Shown here piece after piece: positions 25,324 to 35,412 of a stretch of 64,000 bases of DNA (the first letter of the stretch is position 1; the number at the start of each line of letters is the position of its first letter). The stretch comes from Rhizobium sp. Root483D2 (GTDB lineage: Bacteria > Pseudomonadota > Alphaproteobacteria > Rhizobiales > Rhizobiaceae): the NCBI RefSeq assembly GCF_001426685.1, contig NZ_LMFB01000005.1, positions 87,907 through 151,906 on the forward strand. The letters are read 5' to 3'. A program made the translations under genes and the position numbers. Below the pieces are notes generated by a model. That model was not told the DNA's origin and made no database searches. It saw only the letters and a program-made list of their open reading frames with translations.

Positions 25324-27405
25324 CTATTGCATGCTTTGCTGCAAGTCCGCCCCATCGGCAAGAATGGCTGCAGCCTCGTTCAGCAGGACATCCTTGGCAT
25401 TCTTGCGGGCATTTTCCAGGGCAAGATCGGCGCTAAGGCTACGCTCGTCCGCCTGCAGCCCATCGTCTTCACTCAGGTTGACGCCATCATTGATCTGCGC
25501 GCGCGCCTTCGAACGCGCTGCCTGAGCGGCCAGTTCGTTGCGGCGCTCGGTCAGATTGAGCGAGATGAAGCCCTTTTCCCGCTGCGCTTTCAGCTCGTCA
25601 ATATCCTCCACGAAACGCTGGAAATCCGGGTCGGTTCGCACCCGCTCATCATGGCGGCTTTGCAACTTTGGCAGCAGCGCCGCGTTATTGCCGGAAGGTG
25701 CATAGCTGACCGGCTTGATCTGCGTCCATGGCAGCGCGTTGTCGAAGCTCGCTTCACCAAAGCTTTTCAGATCCGAAAGACCCGGCAGGCTGATATCGGG
25801 CGTCACCCCACGCAGCTGTGTCGTGCCGCCATTCACCCGGAAAAACTGGGCAATCGTCACTTTCAGCTCGCCAAATTTCGGCTTGCTGTTGCGCGCCGCC
25901 TTGTCAAGATTAATCACGGTCTGAACCGTTCCCTTGCCGAAACTCGGTTCGCCGACAATCACGCCACGGCCATAGTCCTGGATGGCTGCGGCAAAGATCT
26001 CGGATGCCGATGCCGAGCCGCGATTGATCAGCACACTGACAGGCCCGGTCCAGGCGGGCTTTGACAGATCATCTCTTCCCACCTCGACCCGGCCGTCGGC
26101 GCCGCGCTGCTGAACCACCGGCCCTTTGCCGATGAACAGGCCCGTCAATTCGATCGCCTCGCTCAACGACCCGCCGCCATTGTTGCGCAGATCGATGACC
26201 ACGCCCTCGACGTCGTCCTGCTTCAGTTCACCCAGCAGCTTGGCCACATCGCGGCTTGCACTTCTATACTCCGGATCACCCTTCTGCCGTGCCTCGAAAT
26301 CCTCGTAAAACACCGGAAGCGTGATCACGCCAATCTTGCGCGTCGCCTCGCCGTCCTTGACGGGCAGGATCGCCTTCCTGGCAGCCTGTTTGTCGAGGCT
26401 GATCTTGTCGCGCTTCAGGCTGATGACGCGGTGGCTGGCATCCGGCCCGGCATCCGCCGGCAGGATATCCAACCGGACGACACTATCCTCCTTGCCGCGG
26501 ATCATCTGTACGACTTCATCCAGGCGCGTGCCCACCACTTCCTTGATCGGACCGTCCTCGCCCTGACCGACACCGGTGATGCGGTCACCGACCATCAGCT
26601 TGCCGGACAGCTGCGCCGGGCCGCCCGGCACCAGCTCGCGGATCGTCGTATAGTCGTCGCGCTCTTGCAGGACAGCACCGATACCCACCAGCGACAGCTT
26701 CATGGAAATATCGAACTCCGCCGCCGCGCGCGCGCCAAAATAGTCCGTGTGCGGGTCAACCGACGTGGTGTACGCGTCCATGAACGACTGGAACACATCC
26801 TCGCTCTTGTACTTGAAGGCGCGCTCGAGGGAGTTCTGGTAGCGTTTGCCAAGCGTATCGCGAATTACCGCATCGGTTTTCCCCGCCAGCTTCAGCCGCA
26901 GCCAGTCGCCCTTGACGCGTTTGCGCCAGAGATCATCACTTTCAGCTTCCGTTTGCGGCCAGGGCGCGTCCTCACGCTCCAACGCATAGACTTCCTGCAC
27001 GCTGAAATCGAAATTTTGCTTCAGCAGATTGCGCGCATAGTCCATCCGTCCGGCCACACGCTGCCCATAGGTGTTGAAGATCGAAAACGGGATCTTCAGA
27101 TCTTCCCGCTTGATGGCATCATCGATCTTCGTGCTGTCTGCCATAAACGTATCAATATCGGCCTGCAGAAACAGCACCCGGTCCGGATCGAGCGACTTGA
27201 TGAACCGGTCCATGATCTTCGCCGACAGGGCATCATCAAGCGGAACCGGCTTATACCCATACCGCGACAGAAACTGCGCACTAAAACGGGCAGCCTGCGC
27301 CTGCTCTTTCTGCGGCGCCAAAACAGGCGGCGACCCGGCATCCAGCGCGTAAGCCGAGGGCGCGAGAGCCAGGAAAATACAGAGCAAGCCAGATCGTATA
27401 CGCAT
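25324..27405 (-). CDS. prc: Tail-specific periplasmic protease Prc/CtpA (peptidase S41)
   Basis: 693 residues. The N-terminal signal peptide is LLCIFLALAPSAYA. Then come the Prc-type helical domain with KIMDRFIKSLDPDRVLFLQADID, a PDZ domain at about 230-320 (IREL, GGPAQLSGKLMVGDRITGVG), and the S41 protease core with VVIDLRNNGGGSLSEAIELTG. The Ser-Lys catalytic residues lie in NRGSASASEIFAAAI (about residue 465) and PSFGKGTVQT (about 488). The C-terminal domain has a DUF3340-like arginine/glutamate-rich region. Length matches E. coli-type Prc rather than short CtpA. It degrades proteins with certain C-termini in the periplasm, and marks the left edge of the polysaccharide island. Confidence 0.92.
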   Translation of the reverse strand: MRIRSGLLCIFLALAPSAYALDAGSPPVLAPQKEQAQAARFSAQFLSRYGYKPVPLDDALSAKIMDRFIKSLDPDRVLFLQADIDTFMADSTKIDDAIKREDLKIPFSIFNTYGQRVAGRMDYARNLLKQNFDFSVQEVYALEREDAPWPQTEAESDDLWRKRVKGDWLRLKLAGKTDAVIRDTLGKRYQNSLERAFKYKSEDVFQSFMDAYTTSVDPHTDYFGARAAAEFDISMKLSLVGIGAVLQERDDYTTIRELVPGGPAQLSGKLMVGDRITGVGQGEDGPIKEVVGTRLDEVVQMIRGKEDSVVRLDILPADAGPDASHRVISLKRDKISLDKQAARKAILPVKDGEATRKIGVITLPVFYEDFEARQKGDPEYRSASRDVAKLLGELKQDDVEGVVIDLRNNGGGSLSEAIELTGLFIGKGPVVQQRGADGRVEVGRDDLSKPAWTGPVSVLINRGSASASEIFAAAIQDYGRGVIVGEPSFGKGTVQTVINLDKAARNSKPKFGELKVTIAQFFRVNGGTTQLRGVTPDISLPGLSDLKSFGEASFDNALPWTQIKPVSYAPSGNNAALLPKLQSRHDERVRTDPDFQRFVEDIDELKAQREKGFISLNLTERRNELAAQAARSKARAQINDGVNLSEDDGLQADERSLSADLALENARKNAKDVLLNEAAAILADGADLQQSMQ

Positions 27406-27660
27406 TCAGCTATCCAATTTTGAAACGTCGTGTCGTCGGTAACGGAGGTTGGTGGAACAATTACGGCCTTTTAGCAACGAAAGAAACTTTTGCCTCGATG
27501 CATCGGTTTAATCGCCGACAACTCTGAAGCGCCGGGCGGGGAGTTTCAACTCACTATACCGTGACGGGGGACACTGGAGGGTTGAGAGCGGCCTCCACAA
27601 AGCGAAACGCAAAATCCAATCTAAAAAATAAACCGGTCGTTTGGATAGAATACCGCATAA
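27406..27660. other. Gap between prc and IS630 remnant
   Basis: About 255 bases, part of a larger 760-base gene-free stretch (27406-28164). It contains the presumed prc promoter; nothing else is recognisable. The base composition drops noticeably here compared with the protease gene. Confidence 0.35.
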
Positions 27661-27915
27661 TTAATGAGAACCATAGCCCCGTTCCGAAAGCCCATAGGCA
27701 TGATTCCATGGATGGTTCTTCAGTGTTCCCCGAGGGTGGAAGCAGTGATTGATGATGCCGTCGTTGAGTTTGTAGACGCGACTTGAGAGCCGGTTTTTCC
27801 ATGCATGAACTGCCCGATATTTTCTACGGGATTAGGTTCGAGATTTCGGCGGCAAAAGGCAAGGTGGTGATGTTGCGGAGATCAGAAGTTTGTGGGGCAT
27901 GCGCCACCCTCCCTG
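27661..27915 (-). pseudogene. IS630-family transposase C-terminal remnant (left copy)
   Basis: Read leftwards in shifting frames it gives NITTLPFAAEI, then EPNPVENIGQFM, then SSRVYKLNDGIINHC, then TLKNHPWNHAYGLSERGYGSH and a stop. These correspond in order to the C-terminal part of IS630-type transposases (SPELNPVENIWQ, SNRxFKxYDxIxDHC, AWNxLxxQPWxIxSIG). Frames are broken and only the last 85 codons survive. It is homologous at the base level to the opposite-strand remnant at 29360-29613. Confidence 0.7.
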
Positions 27916-28164
27916 ATCTCGTATTGGGGTGGCCTGTCCATCGTCGGCGACTACCGGGCCAGAAGACAAAGCCTATATTCGCCAAAATCTTATCGCAAAG
28001 AAAGTGCTGCAACCCTTGAAACGAAGCCATCGATTCATATCCGTCGGCTTTTGGAAAGATCTAGATTCAGCTTTAATGAAGATTGTTGATAGAGCCTGGC
28101 AGAGGGTAGTTGCAAATTGACATTTACCGCAAGTATAAGGTGGATTATTTCTTGGAGGACGTTC

Positions 28165-28284
28165 ATGCGAAAAAGTTTCAACGAAGCCGCGAGCCAGGTT
28201 TTGGGAAGCCGAGCCGCAAAACGGAATAAAGATCGGATGGTCAAAACTTATCCCAAAGAGAACTCCTCCAAGTTGGGCTTTTAA
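28165..28284 (+). CDS. Candidate 39-residue peptide coupled to a methyltransferase
   Basis: A short frame with a strong GGAGG six bases before ATG 28165. The peptide, MRKSFNEAASQ then VLGSRAAKRNKDRMVK and a tail ending SKLGF, is basic and hydrophilic. Its stop codon shares one base with the methyltransferase ATG (TAATG at 28282-28286), which itself lacks a Shine-Dalgarno sequence, suggesting translational coupling. No family is recognised; it may be a leader peptide or a chance frame. Confidence 0.4.
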   Translation: MRKSFNEAASQVLGSRAAKRNKDRMVKTYPKENSSKLGF

Positions 28285-29198
28285 TGATGGAGCCAACCGA
28301 AACAAAGTCCAAAGCGTCCCAGCACTGGAATACCGTCACAATGGGTCCTATTCCCCGCCGATATTGGCTCTTCCCCGATTGCGTTCGAGCAATTAACAAA
28401 CGAATTGGCACTGACAGCGCGGCCTGGATGGATGGCCTTATCGACAAGCTGAAAGCGCAACTTGCGGGGAAAATCCTAGAGCGAGGCATCTCGATCGGGT
28501 GTGGCGCAGGTGGCAAAGAACTACAATTGATAAAATGCGGGATCGTTGGAGCTTTTGAATTATTTGAGATAAGCGAGCAAAGGGTCGAACAGGGAAAAGC
28601 GCTTTTTGCATCATTTGGCTTATCCCATAAAGCCGAATTCAGGACGGACGATGGACTGACTGCGTTAAAATTCTCGGAGCGCTACGACCTCGTTTACTGG
28701 GACAGCGCGCTTCACCATATGGATGATACTCGCCATTCAATTGAACTCTCCGTCAATGCTCTCAAACCGGGCGGATATCTCGTAATTAACGAGTATGTCG
28801 GACCAAACCGTTTTCAGTGGCGAGACGAGGAGCTGCGCTTCATGGATGCGTTTCGAGCGGCACTACCAGATCGATTCTTCTCCAAGAGTGCAGGCGCTCG
28901 GATCGAAGCAACCCGTAAGGTGGTTAAACCTACCATTCAGCAGATGATAGCATTAGATCCGTCTGAAGCACCTGACAGCGAGGCTATCCTGCCGGCGATA
29001 TACGAGTTACTACCCGACGCTTCAGTTTGGCTTTTGGGAGGCGCTATCTATCATATTGCCCTCAATGACGTCATCGCCAACTTTCAACTTCCCTCCGACG
29101 ATGCGTTGCTTAAACTGGCTATGTTAACTGACGAAGCCGTGAGTGCCGCAGGCTACAATCATTTTGCAGCTTGCATCTACCAGAAGCCAATTGGTTAA
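28284..29198 (+). CDS. Class I SAM-dependent methyltransferase
   Basis: 304 residues with the SAM-binding motif I GISIGCGAGGKELQL, acidic motif II region (FELFEISEQRVEQGKAL), and motif IV/post region DLVYWDSALHHMDDTRHSIELSVNALKPGGYLVINEYVG. The ATG at 28284 overlaps the stop of the 39-codon frame. Substrate is not readable; position in a polysaccharide island suggests methylation of a sugar. Two inverted IS630 remnants bracket it, so it may have arrived as cargo. Confidence 0.82.
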   Translation: MMEPTETKSKASQHWNTVTMGPIPRRYWLFPDCVRAINKRIGTDSAAWMDGLIDKLKAQLAGKILERGISIGCGAGGKELQLIKCGIVGAFELFEISEQRVEQGKALFASFGLSHKAEFRTDDGLTALKFSERYDLVYWDSALHHMDDTRHSIELSVNALKPGGYLVINEYVGPNRFQWRDEELRFMDAFRAALPDRFFSKSAGARIEATRKVVKPTIQQMIALDPSEAPDSEAILPAIYELLPDASVWLLGGAIYHIALNDVIANFQLPSDDALLKLAMLTDEAVSAAGYNHFAACIYQKPIG

Positions 29199-29359
29199 GT
29201 TTGCCATGATTTGTGACCGCTCACACGAAACTTACGTTTTGATATAAGTAATGGCCCGAAAACGGCAGGCAGCAGCTCTAGTCATCGTCTTGGCGGGATA
29301 TCTATGCCATGAACGCGTATCTGACTGAAATATTCCGAAACGCTGCCGACAATGCTCAG

Positions 29360-29613
29360 CCATCGCAATAATGCATCAGGCAGGGCAGCACATTTCTCAA
29401 AAACTCTTGATCCACGCAAACCTCGCCATCCTGGCTTTGCAGAAATCCCGAACTCAATCCGTTGAAATATCTGGCAGGTCAGGCATGAAAACCGATTCTC
29501 GAACCGGGCCTTCAAATTCTACGACGTCATCATCGACCACTGCTGCTAAGCTTGGCGACACTGCAGAACCATCCAAACAAAATCGGATCCATGGGGCTAT
29601 AGGTTCTCATTGA
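29360..29613 (+). pseudogene. IS630-family transposase C-terminal remnant (right copy)
   Basis: In shifting rightward frames it reads MHQAGQHISQKLLIHANLAIL, NPELNPLKYLAG, ENRFSNRAFKFYDVIIDHCC and a QNRIHGAIGSH-type end. These match the order of the IS630 transposase C-terminus (AGWH, SPELNPVEN, SNRxFKxYDxIxDHCC). It is frameshifted and truncated. The segment 29480-29613 aligns with the complement of 27661-27800. Its end overlaps the last codons of the adjacent glycosyltransferase gene (29597). It accounts for most of the 398-base gap after the methyltransferase. Confidence 0.7.
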
Positions 29614-32356
29614 TAACGGTTCGTATAAGTGATCTATTTCCCGGACCAAGCGAAAAATCTTCATACTCGCGTGTTAAGTTTGGATTATAAAAACGGTCCT
29701 CCAATAGCGTCGCGCCCCACTTTTCAGTGATGAATAACGCCTCCCTTCTGAACCTTTCTGCATTTTCACCACCGACATCCGGCCCCCGTGAAATGCTTTC
29801 ATGGTGTTGAAGGACTGCCCATGGTGTGAATATTGTCCTCCAGCCGAGCTGGCCCAATTTCAAACACAGATCAACATCGTTGAATGCGACTGCCAAATTC
29901 AACTCGTCAAAGCCGCAGACTGAATCGAATTTGCGTTTCTCCACAACCAAACAAGCAGCGGTAACTGCAGTTGTACTCTGCTGGACGATCAGGCGGTTCA
30001 TGTAGCCAGGGTCATCAAAAGCCGAATTTTTGTGTCCATGTCCCGCTACAGCACCAACTCCACCGACGATGCCAGCGTGCTGCACATGACCGCTCCGGTA
30101 AAGCAGCTTCGCACCAACAGCACCAACGTGCGGATCGAGAGCTGTAGATACAAGTTCCGAAAGCCAGCCAGCCTCAATGACTTCTATGTCATTGTTGATG
30201 AAGGCTAGCACTGAGCCTGTAGCTACGGCAGCTGCACGGTTATTGAGGCGGGAGAAATTAAAGGCTCCTTCATCTCGGAGAATTGACACGCGGCTTGTTT
30301 GACTGATGTCATTAAAGTAAAGAAAACTTCCCTTTTCCACACTTCCATTATCAACCACAGTGATATCAAAATTAGGGTACGTAGTTTTTGTCAAAATGGA
30401 GTCGATTGCAGACCTTAGCAAGTCGATCCGGTCTCGGGTTGGAATTATTACTGTAACATGTGGCGGAGTTTTAGGTAGAGGCCATACTAGTCTCGCCGTT
30501 CCCACCCCTGTTCCAGATTGCACTACGAGGCGAAGGCCACGATTTCGAATATTGGCAGTCACCGGACCAACAATATCCGATACCTCGTCCGTACCAACGC
30601 AATGCCAAAGCGGCAGCGGCACATGTATGATTTTGTCGTCGCTGAACGTGCCCGTAACCCTTAATACGAGATCGAAATCTTCCCTGCCGGGAAACTGGCT
30701 TGAATACTTTCCAGCTTCCTTAAATGCATTGTCTGAAAATACCACTGTACGTCCGATGTAGTCGTAGCAATAAGCATAGTCAGTATTCCAGTCCGGCTTA
30801 AATCGGGGAGAATGACGGCGGCCGTTTTTATCGAGGAAATCATGATCGCAATAAAGAAGTACAGTAGACTTATGTTTTGATAAGTATCCGGCGAATGTCA
30901 AAAGCATATCGTTGGAAAATCTATCCCCCGGCTCAATATGTCCGATAAATTTGGTTTTGAGCGTGTTTGCGCCGTAATTTAAACACGTTCCCCGGTCTGC
31001 GTTTCCGGGTACCACATCCACTGTGATCCGGTGGTCCAGACTTTCTTCTCTATGTAACGCGTGCAAAATATCGTGGGATATTTTACTGCTTGCAAGTATC
31101 GATAATTTCCAGTCTATGTTTCCGACTTGTGCTTTTAGAGATTGTATTGTCGAAAGTACCATTGCAATATCGGCTTCACCTAGAGGTAATAGCCAACCAA
31201 ATGAACAGATAGTAGGAGCTGCATTGGCTACTACTGTTTGTTGCTTGGCAAGGTCATGCCCCGCTATCCAACGATCGTATTCATTTAAAGCCGGTTGCTC
31301 GATCATCGTAGGAAGCGTTCGAGGCACTATTCGCCCGCCCGTGCCCAAGGTGAAGATTCTTTTTAAGAAATTTAAACCTTCGGGTACTCTGTATGCTCTG
31401 CACAGAACTGAAGTTAACGACAGTCTCTTCAAACTAAGCTCGGAAACTTGAAAAGGACCAAATGATTCTAGGGGATCAAACCGGATCGAGAACGTACGCG
31501 GTGAGAGCTGGAACGTGGCACGAAAACTGCCGTTGCCCGTGGGAGAAAGATGAATCGTGGAAAACCTTTGCCATCCCGGTTGCGATTCAATATAAATCAC
31601 CGGCTTAATGAGCTTTCCTGCTGCCTCGATTCGGACAGTAAACTCTATCCATGCCCCCTCCATTTCAGCAAGCTTTGACGGCGGTAGGAACTCTAGCATC
31701 ATTTGCGGATTGTTCGTTGTCGCAAAAAGGCTATTGTTCTTAATAATAAGGTTCGCAACCGGTTTAATACTGGCAGGAATAGCTGAGCGGAATCGAATGC
31801 AGCCTCTTACTTTATGTGCAGAGTACAGCGAAGAAAACCTGCTCTGACTCAATTTAGTTCGGCGGGCGCTCTCGCCAGAAATGCAGGCTCTGATCCTCTG
31901 TTCAGCTTTCAACAATTCCCCTGGAAGTTTTGGCATCTGCTGGCGGCGTTTCTTTAAGGCAGTCGGAGTTTGATACCCATTTAGTTTTGCGACTTCCAGG
32001 CCCGTGATTTCGGAGGCTACGTAAGGGGCATGTGGCAACTCCGAAAGCCGTTTAAAGATCGCTAGGGCTTGATCTAGCTTGCCAAGGCGTTTTAAAAGAT
32101 GGCCAAGATGCAGACGAGCGTCTGTACCGGTTCCATCCCAGTATATCGCTGCACGGTAGGATCTCACAGCAGCATGCAAATATCCGGCTTCTTTCAACAT
32201 ATGCCCAATTTGCACGAAAAGCGGCGCGCTTGGTTCGATTGCAGCCGCATTTGCGTACTCATGCGCTGCCGCTTCCCAATCTTGGGCGGCGGCATACGTG
32301 TGGGCCTGTTCCATGTGAGCCGAGAAAGATTTTGTGGACTTCAAAGGCTGCAACAC
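29597..32356 (-). CDS. Large TPR-containing GT2 glycosyltransferase
   Basis: 919 residues. N-terminal TPR-like helices lie at about 15-110 (AQDWEAAAHEYANAAAIEP, AVRSYRAAIYWDGTG). A beta-rich middle region spans about 180-340. A degenerate GT-A-like domain lies at about 375-580 (IEPGDRFSNDMLL, CDHDFLDKNGRRHSPRFKPDW). A full GT2 domain lies at about 630-880 with VTVIIPTRDRIDLL, the metal-binding NNDIEVI motif (about 722) and FNDVDLCLKLGQLGW. Probably adds sugars to a rhamnose-containing chain in the cytoplasm. The GTG start at 32356 is uncertain; ATG 32314 is an alternative. The last codons lie over the end of an IS630 remnant. Confidence 0.85.
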   Translation of the reverse strand: MLQPLKSTKSFSAHMEQAHTYAAAQDWEAAAHEYANAAAIEPSAPLFVQIGHMLKEAGYLHAAVRSYRAAIYWDGTGTDARLHLGHLLKRLGKLDQALAIFKRLSELPHAPYVASEITGLEVAKLNGYQTPTALKKRRQQMPKLPGELLKAEQRIRACISGESARRTKLSQSRFSSLYSAHKVRGCIRFRSAIPASIKPVANLIIKNNSLFATTNNPQMMLEFLPPSKLAEMEGAWIEFTVRIEAAGKLIKPVIYIESQPGWQRFSTIHLSPTGNGSFRATFQLSPRTFSIRFDPLESFGPFQVSELSLKRLSLTSVLCRAYRVPEGLNFLKRIFTLGTGGRIVPRTLPTMIEQPALNEYDRWIAGHDLAKQQTVVANAAPTICSFGWLLPLGEADIAMVLSTIQSLKAQVGNIDWKLSILASSKISHDILHALHREESLDHRITVDVVPGNADRGTCLNYGANTLKTKFIGHIEPGDRFSNDMLLTFAGYLSKHKSTVLLYCDHDFLDKNGRRHSPRFKPDWNTDYAYCYDYIGRTVVFSDNAFKEAGKYSSQFPGREDFDLVLRVTGTFSDDKIIHVPLPLWHCVGTDEVSDIVGPVTANIRNRGLRLVVQSGTGVGTARLVWPLPKTPPHVTVIIPTRDRIDLLRSAIDSILTKTTYPNFDITVVDNGSVEKGSFLYFNDISQTSRVSILRDEGAFNFSRLNNRAAAVATGSVLAFINNDIEVIEAGWLSELVSTALDPHVGAVGAKLLYRSGHVQHAGIVGGVGAVAGHGHKNSAFDDPGYMNRLIVQQSTTAVTAACLVVEKRKFDSVCGFDELNLAVAFNDVDLCLKLGQLGWRTIFTPWAVLQHHESISRGPDVGGENAERFRREALFITEKWGATLLEDRFYNPNLTREYEDFSLGPGNRSLIRTVINENL

Positions 32357-32519
32357 CCATCGATGTTAAAATTGAAGAGCTCAAGTTTGGCACCCTTGAG
32401 AAGCGGAACAAGTTTTTTCCAAACGTTTGTTGATCGAAACAACTCGCCGTTAACGCTATGAGGATTTGTTGTTGTGGCCAACATGCGCGGTCGCACTCCA
32501 GCGGATCAGCTGTAATCGC

Positions 32520-33392
32520 TTAAATTGCGCCAGCCGCAACCAACTTTAGATATTTACCATATTCGCTTTTACCGAATTTATTGGCGAGAATTTCGAGCTG
32601 GGCTCTCTCAATAAAGCCCTTACTGAAAGCGATCTCTTCAGGGCAATTTATCTTGATGCCCTGTCGTTTTTGCAGGGTCGATACAAATTCACCAGCATCG
32701 AGCAAACTTTCCGGCGTGCCGGTGTCGAGCCATGCATATCCACGACCCATTAGCTCAACACTAAGCTTGCCTTTCTCAAGATAGACCTTGTTCACGTCGG
32801 TAATTTCCAATTCTCCACGGGATGACGGACTGAGATTCGCCGCGATATTGACAACCTCCTTGTCGTAAAAATAAAGGCCTGTTACAGCCCAATTGGATTT
32901 TGGATTTTCAGGTTTCTCTTCCAATGAAATTGCTGACATATCGCTGTCAAATTCAACTACACCATATCTCTCGGGATCGTTAACGTGGTAGGCGAAAACC
33001 GTTGCTCCGTCAGACCGATTAGATGCATTTTCAAATAGCTTAGTAATGCCGTGGCCGTAGAAAATGTTGTCACCCAAGATCAGGCATGACGAATCTGAAC
33101 CGATAAATTCAGCCCCTATGATGTAGGCTTGGGCAAGACCATCGGGTGATGGTTGTTCTGCGTAGGAGAGAGAGAGCCCCCACGCCGAGCCATCGCCAAG
33201 CAAGCGCTGAAAGTGAGGTAGGTCATGGGGCGTTGAAATGATGAGAATTTCTCGTATTCCTGCCAGCATGAGCGTTGAAAGCGGGTAATAAATCATAGGC
33301 TTGTCGTATACCGGTATCAGTTGCTTAGACGTAACCAGCGTCATCGGATGTAATCGCGTGCCGCTTCCGCCTGCGAGGATAATGCCTTTCAT
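32520..33392 (-). CDS. rfbA: Glucose-1-phosphate thymidylyltransferase
   Basis: 290 residues; RmlA makes dTDP-glucose, the first step to dTDP-L-rhamnose. Seen: [18 protein letters not shown] nucleotide-binding loop, [32 protein letters not shown] and [19 protein letters not shown] 33392 has AAGGA upstream; the open frame continues to 33470 but lacks family residues. It is the last gene of the leftward order rfbC-rfbB-rfbD-rfbA. Confidence 0.96.
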   Translation of the reverse strand: MKGIILAGGSGTRLHPMTLVTSKQLIPVYDKPMIYYPLSTLMLAGIREILIISTPHDLPHFQRLLGDGSAWGLSLSYAEQPSPDGLAQAYIIGAEFIGSDSSCLILGDNIFYGHGITKLFENASNRSDGATVFAYHVNDPERYGVVEFDSDMSAISLEEKPENPKSNWAVTGLYFYDKEVVNIAANLSPSSRGELEITDVNKVYLEKGKLSVELMGRGYAWLDTGTPESLLDAGEFVSTLQKRQGIKINCPEEIAFSKGFIERAQLEILANKFGKSEYGKYLKLVAAGAI

Positions 33393-33421
33393 CGGGTATT
33401 CCTTGAGTAATAAGAGCTGAA

Positions 33422-34312
33422 TTAGGAGTTCAAAATTTTTGAGACGACCTCTGCCGCAGACATCTTCCAATGCGGAAGGCGAACACCGTGAACATTATAC
33501 AGTTTGTCACAATCTAAACGAGAGTTCATCGGGCGGCGGGCGGGTGTTGGATATTCTGCAGTTGTAATAGAGTTTACAGCCGCTAATGGTCCACCGACTT
33601 CTCCAGACAACTGAAAGATCGTATGGGCAAAATCGGCCCAGCTTGCGTCACCGCTACCACTCATGTGAAAAGTGCCTCGAAGGATTTCGTCGTTAGATGA
33701 AAGGAGATTGTCGGCTACTTTAAGCACCCCGTCAGCAATCTCCAAAGCGGAGGTCGGGTTGCCATATTGATCAGCAACAACCCCGATTGTGTCACGCGTT
33801 TCTGCAAGGCGCAGCATAGTTCTTACAAAATTCTTTCCAAAGGGACTATAAACCCAAGCCGTTCGCAGGATAGCATAGTTGGAGGTCGCGCCAGCCAGTA
33901 ATTTCTCACCTTCAAGCTTCGAGCGGCCGTAAACCCCAAGCGGCCGGACAGGGTCATCCTCGTTATAGGGTGCATTTTTCTCTCCATCGAACACATAGTC
34001 AGTTGAAATATGGACGACGGGCACCCCCAAATCCGCTGCAACTTCACCGATATGACCAACAGCGTCCGCGTTAACGGAAAAAGCTACTGCTTCATCCGTT
34101 TCCGCCTGGTCAACTGCAGTATAGGCTGCAACTGAAATAATTATATCTGGCTTCGCGGCACTAATTGCTTTGTTGATGGTTTGATGCGACGAAAGGTCCA
34201 AAAGAGGGCGGCCCAGTGGTAAAACTTCAATCTCAGGCCAATGCTTTGCTCTCTCAAGCAGGGCACTTACAACTTGCCCCTCTCGTCCCGTTACGACGTA
34301 GCGGCGCAACAT
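33422..34312 (-). CDS. rfbD: dTDP-4-dehydrorhamnose reductase
   Basis: 296 residues; RmlD carries out the final reduction to dTDP-L-rhamnose. Features: [17 protein letters not shown] (unusual R-E-G in place of the common N-G-Q), [11 protein letters not shown] and catalytic Tyr-Lys in [12 protein letters not shown], with a C-terminal [13 protein letters not shown] 34312 shares one base with the rfbB stop (TGATG). Confidence 0.95.
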   Translation of the reverse strand: MLRRYVVTGREGQVVSALLERAKHWPEIEVLPLGRPLLDLSSHQTINKAISAAKPDIIISVAAYTAVDQAETDEAVAFSVNADAVGHIGEVAADLGVPVVHISTDYVFDGEKNAPYNEDDPVRPLGVYGRSKLEGEKLLAGATSNYAILRTAWVYSPFGKNFVRTMLRLAETRDTIGVVADQYGNPTSALEIADGVLKVADNLLSSNDEILRGTFHMSGSGDASWADFAHTIFQLSGEVGGPLAAVNSITTAEYPTPARRPMNSRLDCDKLYNVHGVRLPHWKMSAAEVVSKILNS

Positions 34313-35373
34313 CAATTGTCTCCGGGAAATTTAGGTAAGCCTAAGCGGCTGCCATCATACTCTTTTCGAAGAGGAGCCCACCACCACTCATTAGCAATGT
34401 ACCACGCCACAGTTTTTTCGATGCCAGAATCGAAGTTTTCTTGTGCCTTCCATCCCAGTTCAGCTTCTAGTTTAGTGGCGTCAATTGCATAACGCGCATC
34501 GTGCCCTGGCCGATCCGTAACGTGAGTAATCAGCTTTTCGTGGGGACGATTTTCTGGTCGCGCAATATCAATGAGTGAAACAATTCGCAACACTACGTCG
34601 ATGTTCCGTTTTTCATTGCGCCCACCGACATTATAGGTCTCGCCAATGCGACCGCGTTGGGCAATCAGATCAAGGGCTCGAGCATGATCCTCAACATAAA
34701 GCCAGTCACGAATATTTGCGCCATTGCCGTAAACCGGCAACGTCCTGCCTTGAAGAGCGTTTAGTATTGTAAGCGGAATTAGTTTTTCTGGAAAGTGATA
34801 TGGCCCATAATTATTTGAGCAATTTGAGACAATTATGGGCATTCCGTAAGTGCGTTCCCATGCTTTCGCAAGATGATCAGACGCGGCCTTAGATGCTGAG
34901 TAGGGCGAAGAAGGATCATATGGAGTCATTTCAGTGAAGAGACCTGTGTCACCCAGAGATCCATAAACTTCATCGGTTGAAACATGCAGGAATCTAAACG
35001 CATTCTTGCGCTCGGCGGGAAGATTATGCCAGTACTGTCGCGACGCCTCCAGCATTGTGAAAGTCCCCAGTACATTTGTCTCAACGAAATCGCGGGCTCC
35101 TGTGATAGAGCGATCGACATGGCTTTCCGCAGCCAAATGCATAACGCGATCCGGTTTGAAGCTCTCGAATGCCGCCTGCATTGCAGATCGGTCGCAGATG
35201 TCTGCTTTCAAAAACCGATGAAGCGGATTACTTTCAATCGAAGATAGTGAAGCGAGATTTCCGGCATAGGTCAATTTATCAACAGTTAGAACGTCGTAAC
35301 CCTTGACCGCAACCAAGTGCCGAACCAAGGCTGAACCAATGAAGCCGGCACCACCGGTAACAAGAACACGCAT
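34312..35373 (-). CDS. rfbB: dTDP-glucose 4,6-dehydratase
   Basis: 353 residues; RmlB converts dTDP-glucose to the 4-keto-6-deoxy sugar. Seen: [40 protein letters not shown] and the [11 protein letters not shown]yr-Lys pair, then [15 protein letters not shown] and [12 protein letters not shown]. It overlaps rfbD by one base and follows rfbC after 39 bases. Confidence 0.97.
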   Translation of the reverse strand: MRVLVTGGAGFIGSALVRHLVAVKGYDVLTVDKLTYAGNLASLSSIESNPLHRFLKADICDRSAMQAAFESFKPDRVMHLAAESHVDRSITGARDFVETNVLGTFTMLEASRQYWHNLPAERKNAFRFLHVSTDEVYGSLGDTGLFTEMTPYDPSSPYSASKAASDHLAKAWERTYGMPIIVSNCSNNYGPYHFPEKLIPLTILNALQGRTLPVYGNGANIRDWLYVEDHARALDLIAQRGRIGETYNVGGRNEKRNIDVVLRIVSLIDIARPENRPHEKLITHVTDRPGHDARYAIDATKLEAELGWKAQENFDSGIEKTVAWYIANEWWWAPLRKEYDGSRLGLPKFPGDN

Positions 35374-35412
35374 TTAATCTTCTCCTGAGCGGTCACCGAC
35401 CGGCACGCAAAT

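Noticed and set aside
26431..27423. 330-codon plus-strand frame opposite prc
   Set aside because: Shadow of the S41 protease; the protease has all catalytic motifs.
29371..29613. 80-codon frame as an independent gene
   Set aside because: Its sequence is a frameshifted IS630 transposase tail, so it is reported as a pseudogene.
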